The position numbers and the translations under genes are program-made. From Neorhizobium sp. JUb45 (lineage in GTDB: Bacteria; Pseudomonadota; Alphaproteobacteria; Rhizobiales; Rhizobiaceae), in contig NZ_SLYW01000002.1 of assembly GCF_004343585.1 (NCBI RefSeq), positions 1,143,999 to 1,207,998 of the forward strand: DNA of 64,000 nt. The letters run 5' to 3'. Shown here in pieces: positions 44,791-57,319 of the stretch (position 1 is its first letter; the number at the start of each line of letters is the position of its first letter). The notes under the pieces were generated by a model. That model was not told the DNA's origin, did no database searches, and saw only the letters and a program-made list of their open reading frames with translations.

Positions 44791-46836
44791 TCAGATGTCG
44801 AGATTGTCGGCAAAAGCCGCGCGTTCCTGAATGAACCGGAAGCGTGCTTCCGGCTTTGTCCCCATCAGGTTGTCGACGGCCTCGCGCGTGCCTTCGAAAT
44901 CGACGTCGTCGATGGCGATGCGCAAAAGCGTGCGCTTGCCGGGGTCCATCGTGGTTTCCTTCAGCTGCGCCGGCATCATTTCGCCGAGGCCTTTGAAGCG
45001 ACCGATTTCGACCTTCTTGCCCTTGAACATGGTTTCCATCAACTCCGCCCGGTGGGCGTCATCGCGTGCGTAGGCGCTCTTGGCGCCCTGGCGAATGACG
45101 TAGAGCGGCGGCACGGCCAGATAGAGGTGATTGCCGCGGATCAGCTCCGGCATTTCCTGATAGAAGAACGTGATCAGCAGCGAAGCGATATGCGCGCCGT
45201 CGACATCGGCATCGGTCATGATGACGATACGCTCATAGCGCAGGTCCTCGTCGCGGTATTTCGTCCGCGTGCCGCAGCCGAGCGCCTGGATCAGGTCGGA
45301 AATCTGCTGGTTGGCCGACAACTTGTCACGGCTGGCCGAACCGACATTGAGGATTTTGCCGCGCAGCGGCAGGATCGCCTGGTTCTTGCGGTTACGCGCC
45401 TGTTTGGCCGATCCGCCAGCCGAGTCGCCCTCGACGATGAACAGTTCGGCACCTTCGGCGGTGTTCTGCGAGCAGTCGGCCAGCTTGCCGGGCAGGCGCA
45501 GCTTGCGCACTGCCGTCTTGCGGTTGACTTCCTTTTCCTTGCGGCGGCGCATGCGCTCTTCGGAGCGCTCGATCACCCATTCGAGCAGCTTTGCCGCTTC
45601 GTTGGGATTGCCGGCAAGGTAGTGGTCGAAGGGGTCACGCAGCGTGTTTTCGACGAGGCGCTGGGCCTCGACGGTCGCCAGCTTGTCCTTGGTCTGACCG
45701 ACGAATTCCGGCTCGCGGATGAACACGGACAGCATGCCGACGGCGGAAATCATCACATCGTCGGTGGTGATGTCCTTGGCACGTTTGTTCTGAGTCAGGT
45801 CGGCGTAGTTCTTCAGGCCCTTGGTCAGCGCGATGCGCAGACCGGCCTCGTGCGTTCCACCTTCCTGCGTCGGAATGGTGTTGCAATAGGAGTGTACCTG
45901 CGGATCACCACCATACCAGGTGATCGCCCATTCCATCGCGCCGTGACCGCCGGTCTTTTCCGTGCGACCGGAAAAAATGTCGCGGGTAACGGTAAATTCC
46001 TTGCCGAGCGTCGCGGCCAGATAATCCTTCAGACCACCCGGAAAATGGAAGACGGCCTTTTCGGGGATCTCGCCACCTTCCGGAACGACGCCGGGATCGC
46101 AGCTCCAGCGGATTTCGACGCCGCCGAACAGATAGGCTTTCGAGCGCGCCATACGAAAGATGCGGCCGCCATCGAATTTGGCGCGATCGCCAAAGATCTG
46201 CGGATCAGGATGGAAACGCACGCGGGTGCCGCGACGGTTATGCACATCGCCGAGTTCCTGCAGTCCGCCCTGCGGCACGCCGCGGGAAAAGACCTGCTTA
46301 TAGAGCTTGCGGTTACGGGCAACCTCGACTTCGAGAACGTCCGACAAGGCATTGACGACCGAGACGCCGACGCCGTGCAGACCGCCCGAGGTCTCATAGG
46401 CATCGCCGTCGAACTTGCCGCCGGCATGCAGCTTGGTCATGATCACTTCGAGCGTCGACTTGCCAGGAACCTGCGGGTGGTTTTCCACCGGGATACCGCG
46501 TCCGTTATCGCTGACGGTCAAGAAACCTTCGGCATCGAGATGCACTTCGATGAAATTGGCGTGGCCGGCCACCGCTTCGTCCATCGAGTTGTCGATGACT
46601 TCGGCGAAGAGGTGATGCAGCGCCTTTTCGTCGGTACCGCCGATATACATGCCGGGCCGCATGCGCACCGGTTCCAGACCTTCCAGAACGCGGATCGACG
46701 ACGCGCCGTATTCCTCGCCACTCGATGTGGTGGGAGCACGCGGCTCGGTCTTTTCGCGCACGGGCGCCGGAGCTGGTTCTGCTGCCGCGGGCTTGGGTTG
46801 CGCGGGCATGCTGGCGAAGAGGTCGTTGTCATCCAT
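44791..46836 (-). CDS. parE: DNA topoisomerase IV subunit B
   Basis: A 681-residue ATPase subunit of topoisomerase IV, which decatenates daughter chromosomes with ParC. The GHKL fold shows EVIDNSMDEAVAGHA, DNGRGIPVENH and GGLHGVGVSVVNALS. The TOPRIM domain shows FIVEGDSAGGSAKQARNRKNQAILPLRGKILNV and MTDADVDGAHI. The short C-terminus (KGLGEMMPAQLKETTMDP) without a GyrB-type insertion favours ParE over GyrB. A Pro/Ala-rich 30-residue N-terminal extension is present. Confidence 0.94.
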   Translation of the reverse strand: MDDNDLFASMPAQPKPAAAEPAPAPVREKTEPRAPTTSSGEEYGASSIRVLEGLEPVRMRPGMYIGGTDEKALHHLFAEVIDNSMDEAVAGHANFIEVHLDAEGFLTVSDNGRGIPVENHPQVPGKSTLEVIMTKLHAGGKFDGDAYETSGGLHGVGVSVVNALSDVLEVEVARNRKLYKQVFSRGVPQGGLQELGDVHNRRGTRVRFHPDPQIFGDRAKFDGGRIFRMARSKAYLFGGVEIRWSCDPGVVPEGGEIPEKAVFHFPGGLKDYLAATLGKEFTVTRDIFSGRTEKTGGHGAMEWAITWYGGDPQVHSYCNTIPTQEGGTHEAGLRIALTKGLKNYADLTQNKRAKDITTDDVMISAVGMLSVFIREPEFVGQTKDKLATVEAQRLVENTLRDPFDHYLAGNPNEAAKLLEWVIERSEERMRRRKEKEVNRKTAVRKLRLPGKLADCSQNTAEGAELFIVEGDSAGGSAKQARNRKNQAILPLRGKILNVGSASRDKLSANQQISDLIQALGCGTRTKYRDEDLRYERIVIMTDADVDGAHIASLLITFFYQEMPELIRGNHLYLAVPPLYVIRQGAKSAYARDDAHRAELMETMFKGKKVEIGRFKGLGEMMPAQLKETTMDPGKRTLLRIAIDDVDFEGTREAVDNLMGTKPEARFRFIQERAAFADNLDI

Positions 46837-47053
46837 AGGCGGCGTCGTTACACCCTGTCTGCGTGAGAGCCAAATTTTTTCGCGATAATGCGATGTGAGG
46901 CCGTCCCGTTTGCGTGACGTTTCGAATCACCCGCAATTCTGCCAGAAAGCAGGGCTTTTCGCGATGCCGTACGCAACGGTCATAAAAGCGGCCTTTGGCG
47001 AAGTGATGCTTTGCCGGTCGTTCGAAGGCAAGATTGAAAGGGTCACAGTCACC

Positions 47054-47956
47054 ATGAAACGCCGCATGTCCACAGCTCTTTTGTCGCGTGTCACGCTGGT
47101 TCTGGCCGTTTCTTTGGGAGGTATCGCGCCGGTATCGGCAGCTGAAGGACCGCTGAAGCCGTTCAAGGACGAGCTGTTTTCGAAGCAGACGGTGCTTGAG
47201 ACCAAAGATGGCGGCGCTTTCAAGGCCATCGATTACCAGGAAATGCGCGATATCAACGGTCGCGATTCCGAACCGGAACGACGGGTGAAATCGCAATATG
47301 TGTCGCTCGGCGTGCGTCGTGCCCAGGAAAACGAAACGCTCACCCTTGGCAGCCGCAGTCTCGATGTGACGCGCGTCGGCAAAAGCGAAGGTGCTGCCTT
47401 CACCGTGATTTTCATTCACGGTCGGGGAGGGGATCGCCGCCTCGGCGTCAACGATTACTCGTTTGGCGGCAATTTCAACCGGCTGAAAAACCTCGCCGTC
47501 GAAAACGGCGGCACCTATTATTCGCCGAGCGTGCGCTCGTTCGATGACAAGGGCGTGGCCGATATCGCCGCGCTGATCCGCTATGCTTCTGAAAAATCCG
47601 GCAGCCGGCCGGTGATCCTTACCTGCGCTTCTATGGGTGGTTTCATCTGCGCCGGCATCACGCGGGACAAGGCAGCCGTTGCGAACCTCGCCGGCATGGC
47701 CGTTCTCGGCGGCCCGCCGGATCCGGATTTTCCGGCATCGGCGGCAGCGAAGGCGCGTATCCCGGTATTCTTCACCCATGGCAGCGTCGACAAGGTCTAC
47801 AAGGCCGAGGACCAGATGGGCATCTACCGGGCACTGCTGGCCAAAAACTATCCGACCCGCTTCACCCTGTTCGCCACCGGCGGCCACGGTACGCCGGTCC
47901 GCATGAGCGACTGGCGCGAGATCCTGAACTTTCTGCTTGTTAACGCGAAAAAATGA
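47054..47956 (+). CDS. Secreted alpha/beta hydrolase-like protein
   Basis: A 300-residue exported protein. A signal peptide ends at PVSAA (about residue 32). The hydrolase fold is suggested by VIFIHGRGGDRRLG, nucleophile elbow CASMGGF (atypical: Ala in place of the first Gly) and a late TGGHGTPV, which supplies a His. An Asp in HGSVDKVY may complete the triad. Substrate unknown. Start 47054 begins MKRRMSTALL. Divergent from parE. Confidence 0.8.
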   Translation: MKRRMSTALLSRVTLVLAVSLGGIAPVSAAEGPLKPFKDELFSKQTVLETKDGGAFKAIDYQEMRDINGRDSEPERRVKSQYVSLGVRRAQENETLTLGSRSLDVTRVGKSEGAAFTVIFIHGRGGDRRLGVNDYSFGGNFNRLKNLAVENGGTYYSPSVRSFDDKGVADIAALIRYASEKSGSRPVILTCASMGGFICAGITRDKAAVANLAGMAVLGGPPDPDFPASAAAKARIPVFFTHGSVDKVYKAEDQMGIYRALLAKNYPTRFTLFATGGHGTPVRMSDWREILNFLLVNAKK

Positions 47957-48099
47957 TCAGTGTTAACCACTGTTCTGAACCGTTTTCACGTTTTTGAATA
48001 CCAATTTGCCGCTGAACTGTCTAAGTACGTCTTGTCCGTCTGGCGTGAGCATTTTTGTGCCGGCGGATGATACGGAACAGGGATGAGGACAGAGCTTAC

Positions 48100-48879
48100 A
48101 TGACGCCAGACATACGCCCGCTGATCGCCGGAAACTGGAAGATGAACGGCACCCGCGCCGAACTCGATCAGATCAAGGCCATTGCGGATGGTGTGAAGAC
48201 GCCGCTTTCGGAAAAGGTCGAAACCCTTCTCTGCCCGCCGATCACCCTGCTTTATGTAGCGACCGCGCTCTGCGACGACAGTCCGCTGCTGATCGGCGCA
48301 CAGGATTGCCACCAGAAGGTTTCGGGCGCCCATACCGGCGATATTTCCGCCGACATGATCGCCGACTGCTTTGGTACCCATGTCATCGTCGGCCATTCAG
48401 AGCGCCGTGGCGACCATGCAGAGACCGACCATCTGGTGCGCGCCAAGGCCGAAGCTGCCCATGAGGCGGATCTGGTTGCCATCATCTGCATCGGCGAAAC
48501 GCTGGATGAACGCGACGCCTACCAGACGCTCGATGTTCTGAAACGTCAGATTTTCAATTCCATCCCGGCCGGCGCGACGGCCGAAAACACCGTTATCGCC
48601 TATGAGCCCGTCTGGGCGATCGGCACCGGCCTGACGCCGACCAAAAGCGATATCGAAGTGGCGCATGCCTTCATGCGCGCCGAACTGATCGAGCGCATGG
48701 GCGAAGAAGGCCGCGGCGTACGTATTCTCTATGGCGGTTCGGTGAAGCCGGGCAATGCCGGAGAAATCATGGCAATCGACAATGTCGATGGTGTTTTGGT
48801 GGGTGGTGCGAGCTTGAAAGCGGACGACTTTCTTGCCATCTACGCCGCATGTGAACCGCTCGTGGCGGAAACAGCCTGA
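48100..48879 (+). CDS. tpiA: Triosephosphate isomerase
   Basis: A 259-residue TIM interconverting DHAP and glyceraldehyde-3-phosphate. Catalytic residues are Lys14 (GNWKMNG), His99 (VGHSERR) and Glu169 ([11 protein letters not shown]). Phosphate-gripper motifs YGGSVKPGN and VGGASL are intact. It heads tpiA-secG-pyrG on the plus strand. Confidence 0.96.
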   Translation: MTPDIRPLIAGNWKMNGTRAELDQIKAIADGVKTPLSEKVETLLCPPITLLYVATALCDDSPLLIGAQDCHQKVSGAHTGDISADMIADCFGTHVIVGHSERRGDHAETDHLVRAKAEAAHEADLVAIICIGETLDERDAYQTLDVLKRQIFNSIPAGATAENTVIAYEPVWAIGTGLTPTKSDIEVAHAFMRAELIERMGEEGRGVRILYGGSVKPGNAGEIMAIDNVDGVLVGGASLKADDFLAIYAACEPLVAETA

Positions 48880-48987
48880 GGTAAAGCGCGTAAAACGTGC
48901 TGCAAGGGCTTTTAAAGCGCGCGCGCCTCGGCTAAAGAGCCGCAAAGATTTGACTGGGCCTCGGCATCCGGGGCGGACTGGATTATT

Positions 48988-49428
48988 ATGCAGACCGTAT
49001 TGATCGTCATCCATCTCCTGATCGTGCTCGCGCTTGTCGGCGTCGTGCTGATCCAGCGTTCCGAAGGCGGCGGCCTTGGTATCGGCGGCGGCTCCGGCTT
49101 CATGTCGGCACGCGGCACGGCCAATGCGCTGACCCGCACCACCGCGATCCTGGCGACGCTGTTCTTCATCACCTCGCTTGGGCTGGGTATTCTGGCTCGT
49201 TACGAATCGCGTCCGACCGATATTCTCGATCGCATTCCGGAAGCGCAGCGCGGTACGGGCGGTGGCATTCTCAACTCGCTCGGCCCGGCACCGGCGACCC
49301 CGCCGGCAAGCAATGGCGTACCGTCCGATGCCGCTCCGGCCAATGGTGGCGCCAGCGCCCCGGCGGCTGGAAACGCCACGCCGGCACCGGCTCCGGCCGA
49401 TCCGTCGGCTGTCCCGACCGGTCAGTAA
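48988..49428 (+). CDS. secG: Preprotein translocase subunit SecG
   Basis: A 146-residue SecG of the SecYEG channel. Two membrane helices (about 2-22 and 54-73) flank the family signature GVVLIQRSEGGGLGIGGGSGFMSARGTANALTRTT. A low-complexity Pro/Ala/Ser tail of ~60 residues follows, common in alphaproteobacterial SecG. Terminator immediately downstream. Confidence 0.95.
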   Translation: MQTVLIVIHLLIVLALVGVVLIQRSEGGGLGIGGGSGFMSARGTANALTRTTAILATLFFITSLGLGILARYESRPTDILDRIPEAQRGTGGGILNSLGPAPATPPASNGVPSDAAPANGGASAPAAGNATPAPAPADPSAVPTGQ

Positions 49429-49450
49429 TACCGGTCGAAAGTTTGAACCT

Positions 49451-49477
49451 CCGGCAGGCCAAAAGCCTGCCGGTTTT
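49451..49477 (+). terminator. Terminator of secG
   Basis: Perfect 9-bp stem ccggcaggc/gcctgccgg with a caaaa loop, followed by TTTTgTTTT. Confidence 0.9.
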
Positions 49478-49557
49478 GTTTTGTGCAGATTCTCGCCGCC
49501 GCTTTTCAACAGAAGAACGGACATTAGGGGCTGGCGGAATCAATCGTTAAAAGGTAA

Positions 49558-51198
<1,641 letters not shown>

Positions 51199-51208
51199 AA
51201 CAGTTCAA

Positions 51209-51232
51209 GACCCGGCCTCGGCCGGGTCTTTT
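51209..51232 (+). terminator. Terminator of pyrG
   Basis: Perfect 8-bp stem gacccggc/gccgggtc with a ctcg loop, followed by TTTT. It abuts the stop codon of the opposing reductase gene. Confidence 0.9.
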
Positions 51233-51233
51233 G

Positions 51234-52148
51234 TTATGTGCGCGCAGACATTGCCGCATTTTCGTCGCTGATGGTTGTTAGCAATGCCAGCATGGCGCCG
51301 TTGAGCGGCGTGGCAACGCCGTGACGCTGTCCGGCCTCGACGACGGCGCCGTTCAGCGCCTCGATTTCAAGCGGACGTCCGGCAAGGCAGTCGAAATACA
51401 TCGAGGTGCCTGCTTCCGGTGGATAACCGAGAAACGTCTCCAGGATTGCCTCAGCCTCATCCTCACGCAACTGCGCGCCCTCGGCTCGACCAACCGCGAC
51501 GGCCTCGCGCAGAATGCCAAGCGAGAGATCCTGTATGTCCGTGCGCTGGAAGACACCGAGCCTTTGACGTGTGAGAGCCGTGATCGGGTTGGCGATGACG
51601 TTGACGAGCAGTTTTCGCCATTGATAGGTGATGAATTCGGCGCTCTGGCCGACATCGATCGGCGTGCCTTCGAACAGGGCTACAAAGGCATCGGCTTGCG
51701 GCACGGCGGGAACCAGCAGGTCGTGCCCGCGGATATGGCGGAGCCGCACATGGTCCGGTGCCAACCGCTCGCCGTTGTAATAGACAATCGCCGGCAGCAC
51801 CGTGGCAGCATTCACATGAGGACCAACGCGCTGCTCATGCGCAATGCCATTCTGCAGCACGGCGACTGTCGTCTGCGGTGTGCAGAGGCGTTCGAGCCAT
51901 GGAGCGGCAGCTGCAACGTCTTGCGCCTTGGTGCAGAGGACCACCCAATCCACCGGTTCGGCAAGGCGCGGGTCGGTCAGCGTCGTCAGTGGTATATGCG
52001 CACGTTCCTCGTTGTGGTCGAACGTCAGCGCATCGATCTGCCTGCGGGCACAGGCGATGACATGGTTATCCGGTGACAGGCTCAGGCAGGCCGCGGCGAC
52101 ACCACCGATCCCGCCAAGTCCGACGACTGCAATTGTTCGCTTCGCCAT
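51234..52148 (-). CDS. 2-dehydropantoate 2-reductase (ApbA/PanE family)
   Basis: A 304-residue NADPH-dependent ketopantoate reductase-type protein. The Rossmann motif is VVGLGGIGG at the N-terminus. LCTKAQD, LQNGIAHE and the catalytic-domain segment WRKLLVNVIANPITALT with the conserved Lys and Asn are typical. It may be PanE proper or one of the common paralogues. ggaggagc precedes ATG 52148. Confidence 0.85.
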   Translation of the reverse strand: MAKRTIAVVGLGGIGGVAAACLSLSPDNHVIACARRQIDALTFDHNEERAHIPLTTLTDPRLAEPVDWVVLCTKAQDVAAAAPWLERLCTPQTTVAVLQNGIAHEQRVGPHVNAATVLPAIVYYNGERLAPDHVRLRHIRGHDLLVPAVPQADAFVALFEGTPIDVGQSAEFITYQWRKLLVNVIANPITALTRQRLGVFQRTDIQDLSLGILREAVAVGRAEGAQLREDEAEAILETFLGYPPEAGTSMYFDCLAGRPLEIEALNGAVVEAGQRHGVATPLNGAMLALLTTISDENAAMSART

Positions 52149-52231
52149 GCCTGCTCCTCCGTTCTGGAAGAAACAGCGTAATCGCAGAAGACCTTCGTTG
52201 AAACGTCAATCCTGCCACATGCGGTACGGGT

Positions 52232-53668
52232 TCAGCCTCTAAGGCCCTTATACGCCGCCAGCGCCCGGTCGCGCGCCAAACCGTGGTTGACGATTGGCCT
52301 GGGATACTGCTTTCCAAGCTCGACGCCGGCATCGGCCAGAACATGGTCCGGTGCATCGAAGGGCTTGTGAATGTATTTTTTCGGCAGCTTTTCCAGTTCC
52401 GGCACCCAGCGACGCACATAATCGCCATCGGGATCGAATTTTTCACCCTGCAGAATCGGGTTGAAGATGCGGAAGAAGGGGGAGGCATCGGCGCCCGAGC
52501 CGGCCACCCATTGCCAGTTGGCGGTGTTGCTGGCGGGATCGGCATCGAGCAGCGTATCGCGGAACCATTCCTCGCCGCGCCGCCAGTCGATCAGCAGGTC
52601 CTTGATCAGGAAGGATGCCGTGATCATCCGCACGCGGTTGTGCATGTAACCGGTCTGCCAGAGCTCGCGCATGCCGGCATCGACGATCGGGTAACCGGTC
52701 ATCCCCTTGGTCCAGGCGGCAAAATCCCTGGCATCGAACTCCCATTCGAACGCATCGAACTTGTCGTCCCAGTTCTTGGTGCGCAGCTCGGGAAACTCGA
52801 CCAGCAGATTGTAGCAGAAATCCCGCCAGGCCAGTTCCTTGCGGAAATGCACGAGATCGTCCTTGTGGCGTGCGGCAAGCCCGTTGGTGGCATGCCAGAT
52901 GCGGGCCGGAGAGATTTCGCCGAGCGCCAGATGCGGCGACAGTCGTGATGTCGATTCAGTGCCCGGAAAATCGCGACCGTGTTTGTAGTCGTGCAGATCG
53001 GCATCGATCAGGTCTTCGAGCTTTTCCTGCGCGCCGTCCTCGCCGGGTGTCCAGAATTCTGGAAAGCCAGCGGCCCAGTTCGGTCTGGTCGGCAGCAGGT
53101 TCCAGCCATCGAGCGATTCCGAACGGGGATGGGTGTCAGGTGCGGCAATGGCGTCCGGTGCGTCGGTTGGCTCGCCCGGCTCGCCGAGCTTCTGCATGGC
53201 GTTCCAGAATGGCGTGTAAACCTTGAAAGCATTGCCCGAGCCGGTGCGGATGGTTTTCGGATCGTGCAGCAACTGGCCATGAAAAGCGCGGATGCCGATG
53301 CCGGCTTCCTTCAGCGCAATGGCGATATCGCGATCCACCGATGTGCGTTCATAGGCGCGGTTGACGAAGACCAGATCGGCGCCGGAGGTGCGGGCGATAT
53401 CCTGCAGCACCTCTTCGGCGGCACCCGAGCGCAGTGTCAGATCATTGCCATGGGATTTGAGGTTTTCCCGCAGATTGACCAGCGAGTGATGCAGCCACCA
53501 GGCCTGTGCACCACCCAGCGGACCGATGTCCGGCATTTCCGGTTCGCGGATATAGACGCAAATGACCGGACGGCCGGTTTCGACGGCGGCGTGCAGTGCG
53601 TGATTGTCATCGAGCCGCAGATCGCGGCGGAACCAGAAGATGACCGGCGTCTTTTTGTCTTCAGCCAC
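52232..53668 (-). CDS. phrB: Deoxyribodipyrimidine photolyase (class I CPD type)
   Basis: A 478-residue flavoprotein that repairs cyclobutane pyrimidine dimers with blue light. The N-terminal antenna Rossmann domain starts VIFWFRRDLRLDDNHAL. The FAD domain shows TSRLSPHLALGEISPARIW, ELAWRDFCYNLL, MTGYPIVDAGMRELWQTGYMHNRVRMI and DADPASNTANWQWVAGSG. The start is GTG 53668 with aaggagg at ideal spacing. It stands downstream of moeA on the same strand, separated by 68 bases. Confidence 0.94.
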   Translation of the reverse strand: MAEDKKTPVIFWFRRDLRLDDNHALHAAVETGRPVICVYIREPEMPDIGPLGGAQAWWLHHSLVNLRENLKSHGNDLTLRSGAAEEVLQDIARTSGADLVFVNRAYERTSVDRDIAIALKEAGIGIRAFHGQLLHDPKTIRTGSGNAFKVYTPFWNAMQKLGEPGEPTDAPDAIAAPDTHPRSESLDGWNLLPTRPNWAAGFPEFWTPGEDGAQEKLEDLIDADLHDYKHGRDFPGTESTSRLSPHLALGEISPARIWHATNGLAARHKDDLVHFRKELAWRDFCYNLLVEFPELRTKNWDDKFDAFEWEFDARDFAAWTKGMTGYPIVDAGMRELWQTGYMHNRVRMITASFLIKDLLIDWRRGEEWFRDTLLDADPASNTANWQWVAGSGADASPFFRIFNPILQGEKFDPDGDYVRRWVPELEKLPKKYIHKPFDAPDHVLADAGVELGKQYPRPIVNHGLARDRALAAYKGLRG

Positions 53669-53736
53669 ACGGGCCTCCTTGGATTGGATTACCGGGGACT
53701 AACGCGCGAGCCCGGCAAAGGCTCAACGCCAAAAGA

Positions 53737-54957
53737 TCAGGGACGCAGTAACAGGACGGAGCAGGGGCTGCCGGCCGGCAGTTCCGGCGCATACGGCAGC
53801 CGCAACACGAGGCAGTCGGAATGGGCAAGGATCTTCATCATCGAGGAATCCTGCTTGCCATAGGCATCTGCCACCAGCTTGCCCGCATCATTGCGGATAA
53901 GCTTTGCGCGCAAAAAATCCTGCCGCAAATCATTTGCCGCAAGCGTTCGCGCTGTAATGGCTTCCGCCTCGCGGTTGCGCTCCGGCAGATGTGCCAGCTT
54001 TCGCAGTGTCGGCTCGAGAAACAGCAGGCTGCAGACGAGGCTTGCGACAGGATTGCCGGGCAGGCCGAGCACCTGCATGCCACCCAGTGTGCCGACCATC
54101 AGCGGTTTTCCGGGGCGCATGGCGATACGCCAGAAGTCCAGTTCCATGCCGGCGGATTTCAGCACGCCCTGCACGAGGTCATGATCACCGACCGAAGCGC
54201 CGCCAATCGTCACCAGCACGTCGGCACCGGCGTCACGCGCGGCCGAGATCGCCTTTCCGATGAGTGCGGCGTCATCGGGCACGATGCCGAGATCGAGCAC
54301 CTCGCAGCCATTGTCACGCGCCAGCGCGGCAACCCCAAACGTGTTGGAGGCGACGATCTGCGCCGGTCCCGGTGTCGTGCCGGGCTGCACCAGTTCGTCA
54401 CCGGTCGCGAGGATCGCGACCAGCGGCTTGCGATAGACCGGAAGTTCGGCGTTGTTGGTGGCGGCAGCCAGTGTCAGCGTTGTGAAATCCAGCCGCGTGC
54501 CTGCTGTAATGACCGCCTCGCCCTCGGCAAAATCCTGCCCGCGTGGGCGGATATGGCGGCCGGCAGTGACGGCAAAGGTCGTGCGGATGCGGTTGCCGTC
54601 GAGTTTCTCGGCATCTTCCTGAATGAGGATCGTATCGGCACCTTCCGGCACCGGCGCGCCGGTAAAGATGCGGACTGTTTCGCCTGTGCCGATTCGGCCA
54701 TCAAAGGCATGACCGGCGGCGGCACTGCCGATCACCGTCAGTTCGCTGCCGATCTCCGGCGCGTCAACGGCCCGTAGCGCGTAACCGTCCATGGCCGAAG
54801 CATCGAAGGGCGGCTGGGTGAGGTGGGCGACGACATCTCGGGCCAGAATACGGCCATCTGCCTGCGCAAGCGGCACCATCTCGATCCGGACAACCGGCGT
54901 GGTGAGCGCCGAAAAACGCGCCTTTGCCTCGGATACGGGCAGCAGAGCCGGTTTCAT
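53737..54957 (-). CDS. moeA: Molybdopterin molybdenumtransferase MoeA
   Basis: A 406-residue MoeA, which inserts molybdate into molybdopterin. Conserved segments are [51 protein letters not shown] and [15 protein letters not shown]. The ATG overlaps the moaC stop by four bases (ATGA). Last gene of trpD-trpC-moaC-moeA. Confidence 0.95.
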   Translation of the reverse strand: MKPALLPVSEAKARFSALTTPVVRIEMVPLAQADGRILARDVVAHLTQPPFDASAMDGYALRAVDAPEIGSELTVIGSAAAGHAFDGRIGTGETVRIFTGAPVPEGADTILIQEDAEKLDGNRIRTTFAVTAGRHIRPRGQDFAEGEAVITAGTRLDFTTLTLAAATNNAELPVYRKPLVAILATGDELVQPGTTPGPAQIVASNTFGVAALARDNGCEVLDLGIVPDDAALIGKAISAARDAGADVLVTIGGASVGDHDLVQGVLKSAGMELDFWRIAMRPGKPLMVGTLGGMQVLGLPGNPVASLVCSLLFLEPTLRKLAHLPERNREAEAITARTLAANDLRQDFLRAKLIRNDAGKLVADAYGKQDSSMMKILAHSDCLVLRLPYAPELPAGSPCSVLLLRP

Positions 54958-55448
54958 GGTGCCTCGCGTTGCCAGTCGCCGGATTTGCCGCCGCTCTTGG
55001 TCAGAAGTTTTATGCCGCCGATTTCCATGCCCTTGTCGGCGGCCTTGGCCATGTCATAGATCGTCAGGCAGGCAACCGACACGGCGGTCAGTGCTTCCAT
55101 CTCGACGCCAGTCTTTCCCGAAAGTTTTGCTGTGGCGGTGACGCGCAGGCCGGGCAGGGCGTCATCTTCCTCGATTTCGACCGAAACCTTGGTCAGCATC
55201 AGCGGATGGCAGAGCGGGATGAGATCCGACGTTTTCTTGGCGGCCATGATGCCTGCCAGACGCGCCGTGCCGATCACGTCGCCCTTCTTGGCGTTACCCT
55301 CGCGGATCAGCGCCAGGGTTTCCGGCAGCATGCGCACAAAACCCTCGGCCGTCGCAATGCGGGTCGTCTCCGCCTTGTCGCCGACATCGACCATATGGGC
55401 TTCACCGGCGGCATCGATATGGGTGAGTTTTCGGTCGCTCTCGGTCAT
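54954..55448 (-). CDS. moaC: Cyclic pyranopterin monophosphate synthase MoaC
   Basis: A 164-residue MoaC, converting 3',8-cyclo-GTP to cPMP in molybdenum cofactor synthesis. Signatures are [28 protein letters not shown] with catalytic Cys/His, [23 protein letters not shown] with catalytic Asp, and GGKSGDW at the end. Four-base ATGA overlaps join it to trpC upstream and moeA downstream. Confidence 0.96.
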   Translation of the reverse strand: MTESDRKLTHIDAAGEAHMVDVGDKAETTRIATAEGFVRMLPETLALIREGNAKKGDVIGTARLAGIMAAKKTSDLIPLCHPLMLTKVSVEIEEDDALPGLRVTATAKLSGKTGVEMEALTAVSVACLTIYDMAKAADKGMEIGGIKLLTKSGGKSGDWQREAP

Positions 55449-56263
55449 CTCTGGGCGGCCGCAGTAACAGCATCGCCTTTCAGCAGCAGCCGTGTGGCGG
55501 CGGTCACGTCGTCCTTGCGCATCAGGCTTTCGCCGACGAGGAAGGTCGAAATGTTCGAGTTCTGCAGGCGCAGGCAATCCTCATGCGTGAAGATGCCGCT
55601 TTCACCGACCAGCAGACGATCGCCCGATACCATCGAGGCCAGACGCTCGCTGACATCGAGGTTGACCTCGAATGTGCGAAGGTTGCGGTTGTTGACGCCG
55701 ATCATCGGAGACGCAAGTTTCAGCGCCCGCTCCATCTCGGCCTCGTCATGCACCTCGATCAGAACATCCATGCCGAGCAAAAAGGCGGTGTCCTCAAGCG
55801 CGCGGGCTTCGTCGTCGGAGAGCGACGCCATGATGATCAGGATGCAATCGCCGCCCCAGGCGCGCGCCTCATGCACCTGATAGGGCTCGAACAGAAAATC
55901 CTTGCGCAAAGCCGGCAGCGCGCAGGCATCGCGGGCAGCCCCCAGAAACTCGGGCGCACCCTGAAAGCTCGGGCCATCGGTCAGCACGGAGAGGCAGGCG
56001 GCACCACCGGCTTCATAAGCCTTGGCCAGTGCCGGCGGATAGAAATCCGGGCGGATCAGGCCTTTCGAGGGGCTGGCCTTCTTGATTTCGGCGATCAGGC
56101 CAAATTCGCCGGCATCACGCTTCGCGATAAGTGCCTTGTAGAAACCGCGCGGAGCGGAAACGTCCCTGGCCATCGCCTTCAAGTCTTCGAGCGAGGTTTT
56201 TGCCTTGGCAGCAGCGATTTCCTCGCGCTTGTAGGCTTCGATCTTGCGCAGGATGTCGGTCAT
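55445..56263 (-). CDS. trpC: Indole-3-glycerol phosphate synthase
   Basis: A 272-residue TIM-barrel enzyme of tryptophan synthesis. Active-site signatures are [48 protein letters not shown] and [11 protein letters not shown]. Monofunctional, not fused to TrpF. ATGA overlap with trpD upstream. Confidence 0.96.
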   Translation of the reverse strand: MTDILRKIEAYKREEIAAAKAKTSLEDLKAMARDVSAPRGFYKALIAKRDAGEFGLIAEIKKASPSKGLIRPDFYPPALAKAYEAGGAACLSVLTDGPSFQGAPEFLGAARDACALPALRKDFLFEPYQVHEARAWGGDCILIIMASLSDDEARALEDTAFLLGMDVLIEVHDEAEMERALKLASPMIGVNNRNLRTFEVNLDVSERLASMVSGDRLLVGESGIFTHEDCLRLQNSNISTFLVGESLMRKDDVTAATRLLLKGDAVTAAAQR

Positions 56264-57297
56264 GCGCCGGTTCCTTCCTTGTCGGTATTCTCGTTGGAAA
56301 CGGCAATCAGGCGGTCGAGCACGGCCGTGGCCTTGCCGCTGTCGAGCGATTCGGAGGCGACTGCCATGCCGTCCATGACATTGTCCGCCTTGCCGGCGAT
56401 AACGAGTGCCGCGGCTGCATTGCAGAGCGCGATGTCGCGATAGGCATTGCGGGCGCCGGCGAGAACATCGCGCAGGGCAGCCGCGTTGACCACACCATCG
56501 CCACCCTTGAGGTCATCGATGACGGCGCGTGAAACACCAAAATCTTCCGGTGTCAGCTCGAAGCTGCGGATCGAACCATTTTCCAGCGCCACGACCTGCG
56601 TCGTGCCCGTGGTGGTGATTTCGTCCATGCCGTCGCCATAAACGACCCAGACCCGTTCCGAGCCGAGATCGCGCAGCACTTCAGCAATCGGCAGCAGCCA
56701 TTGCGGGGCAAACACGCCGAGCAACTGACGTTTGGCACCGGCCGGATTGGATAGCGGACCCAGCAGGTTGAAGATCGTCCGGGTGCCGAGTTCGACGCGG
56801 CTGGCGGTGACATGCCGCATGGCGGCATGGTGCTTTTGCGCGAACATGAAGCCGATGCCGGCTTCCGAAATGCAGCGGCCGATCAGGTCCGGCCCGATGT
56901 CGAGATTGACGCCAAGCGTGCTCAGCGCATCCGCCGTGCCGGATTTCGAACTCTGGGCGCGGTTGCCGTGTTTGGCAACTGGAACGCCGGCCCCTGCCGT
57001 TATGATCGAGGCAAGCGTCGAGATGTTGTAGGTGCCGATGCCGTCACCACCGGTCCCGACGATGTCGACGGCGTCGGACGGTGCCGAAACCGGCACCATC
57101 TTGGCCCGCATGGTCGAAACGGCGCCGGCAATCTCGTCGACGGTTTCGCCGCGCACCCGCAGCGCCATCAGAAAACCGCCGATCTGCGATGGCGTGGCTT
57201 CGCCCGACATCAGGATGTTGAAGGCTTCCAGGGCTTCCGGCCGGCTCAGGCTCTCGCCGTTGGCAACCTTGGCGATGAACGGTTTCAGAACCGGCAT
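56260..57297 (-). CDS. trpD: Anthranilate phosphoribosyltransferase
   Basis: A 345-residue enzyme joining anthranilate to PRPP. The PRPP loops are [17 protein letters not shown] and [23 protein letters not shown]. The anthranilate/metal motif is [12 protein letters not shown]. gaggagag precedes ATG 57297. No glutaminase (TrpG) is fused. First gene of the overlapping trp-moa operon, just downstream of ppiD. Confidence 0.96.
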   Translation of the reverse strand: MPVLKPFIAKVANGESLSRPEALEAFNILMSGEATPSQIGGFLMALRVRGETVDEIAGAVSTMRAKMVPVSAPSDAVDIVGTGGDGIGTYNISTLASIITAGAGVPVAKHGNRAQSSKSGTADALSTLGVNLDIGPDLIGRCISEAGIGFMFAQKHHAAMRHVTASRVELGTRTIFNLLGPLSNPAGAKRQLLGVFAPQWLLPIAEVLRDLGSERVWVVYGDGMDEITTTGTTQVVALENGSIRSFELTPEDFGVSRAVIDDLKGGDGVVNAAALRDVLAGARNAYRDIALCNAAAALVIAGKADNVMDGMAVASESLDSGKATAVLDRLIAVSNENTDKEGTGA

Positions 57298-57319
57298 GTC
57301 ATCTCTCCTCGGTCCACGT

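Noticed and set aside
45052..46866. 604-codon plus-strand frame opposite parE
   Set aside because: Antisense shadow of a conserved topoisomerase gene.
48880..48987. Possible hairpin in the GC-rich tpiA-secG gap
   Set aside because: Only short imperfect pairings and no T-run, not enough to call a terminator.
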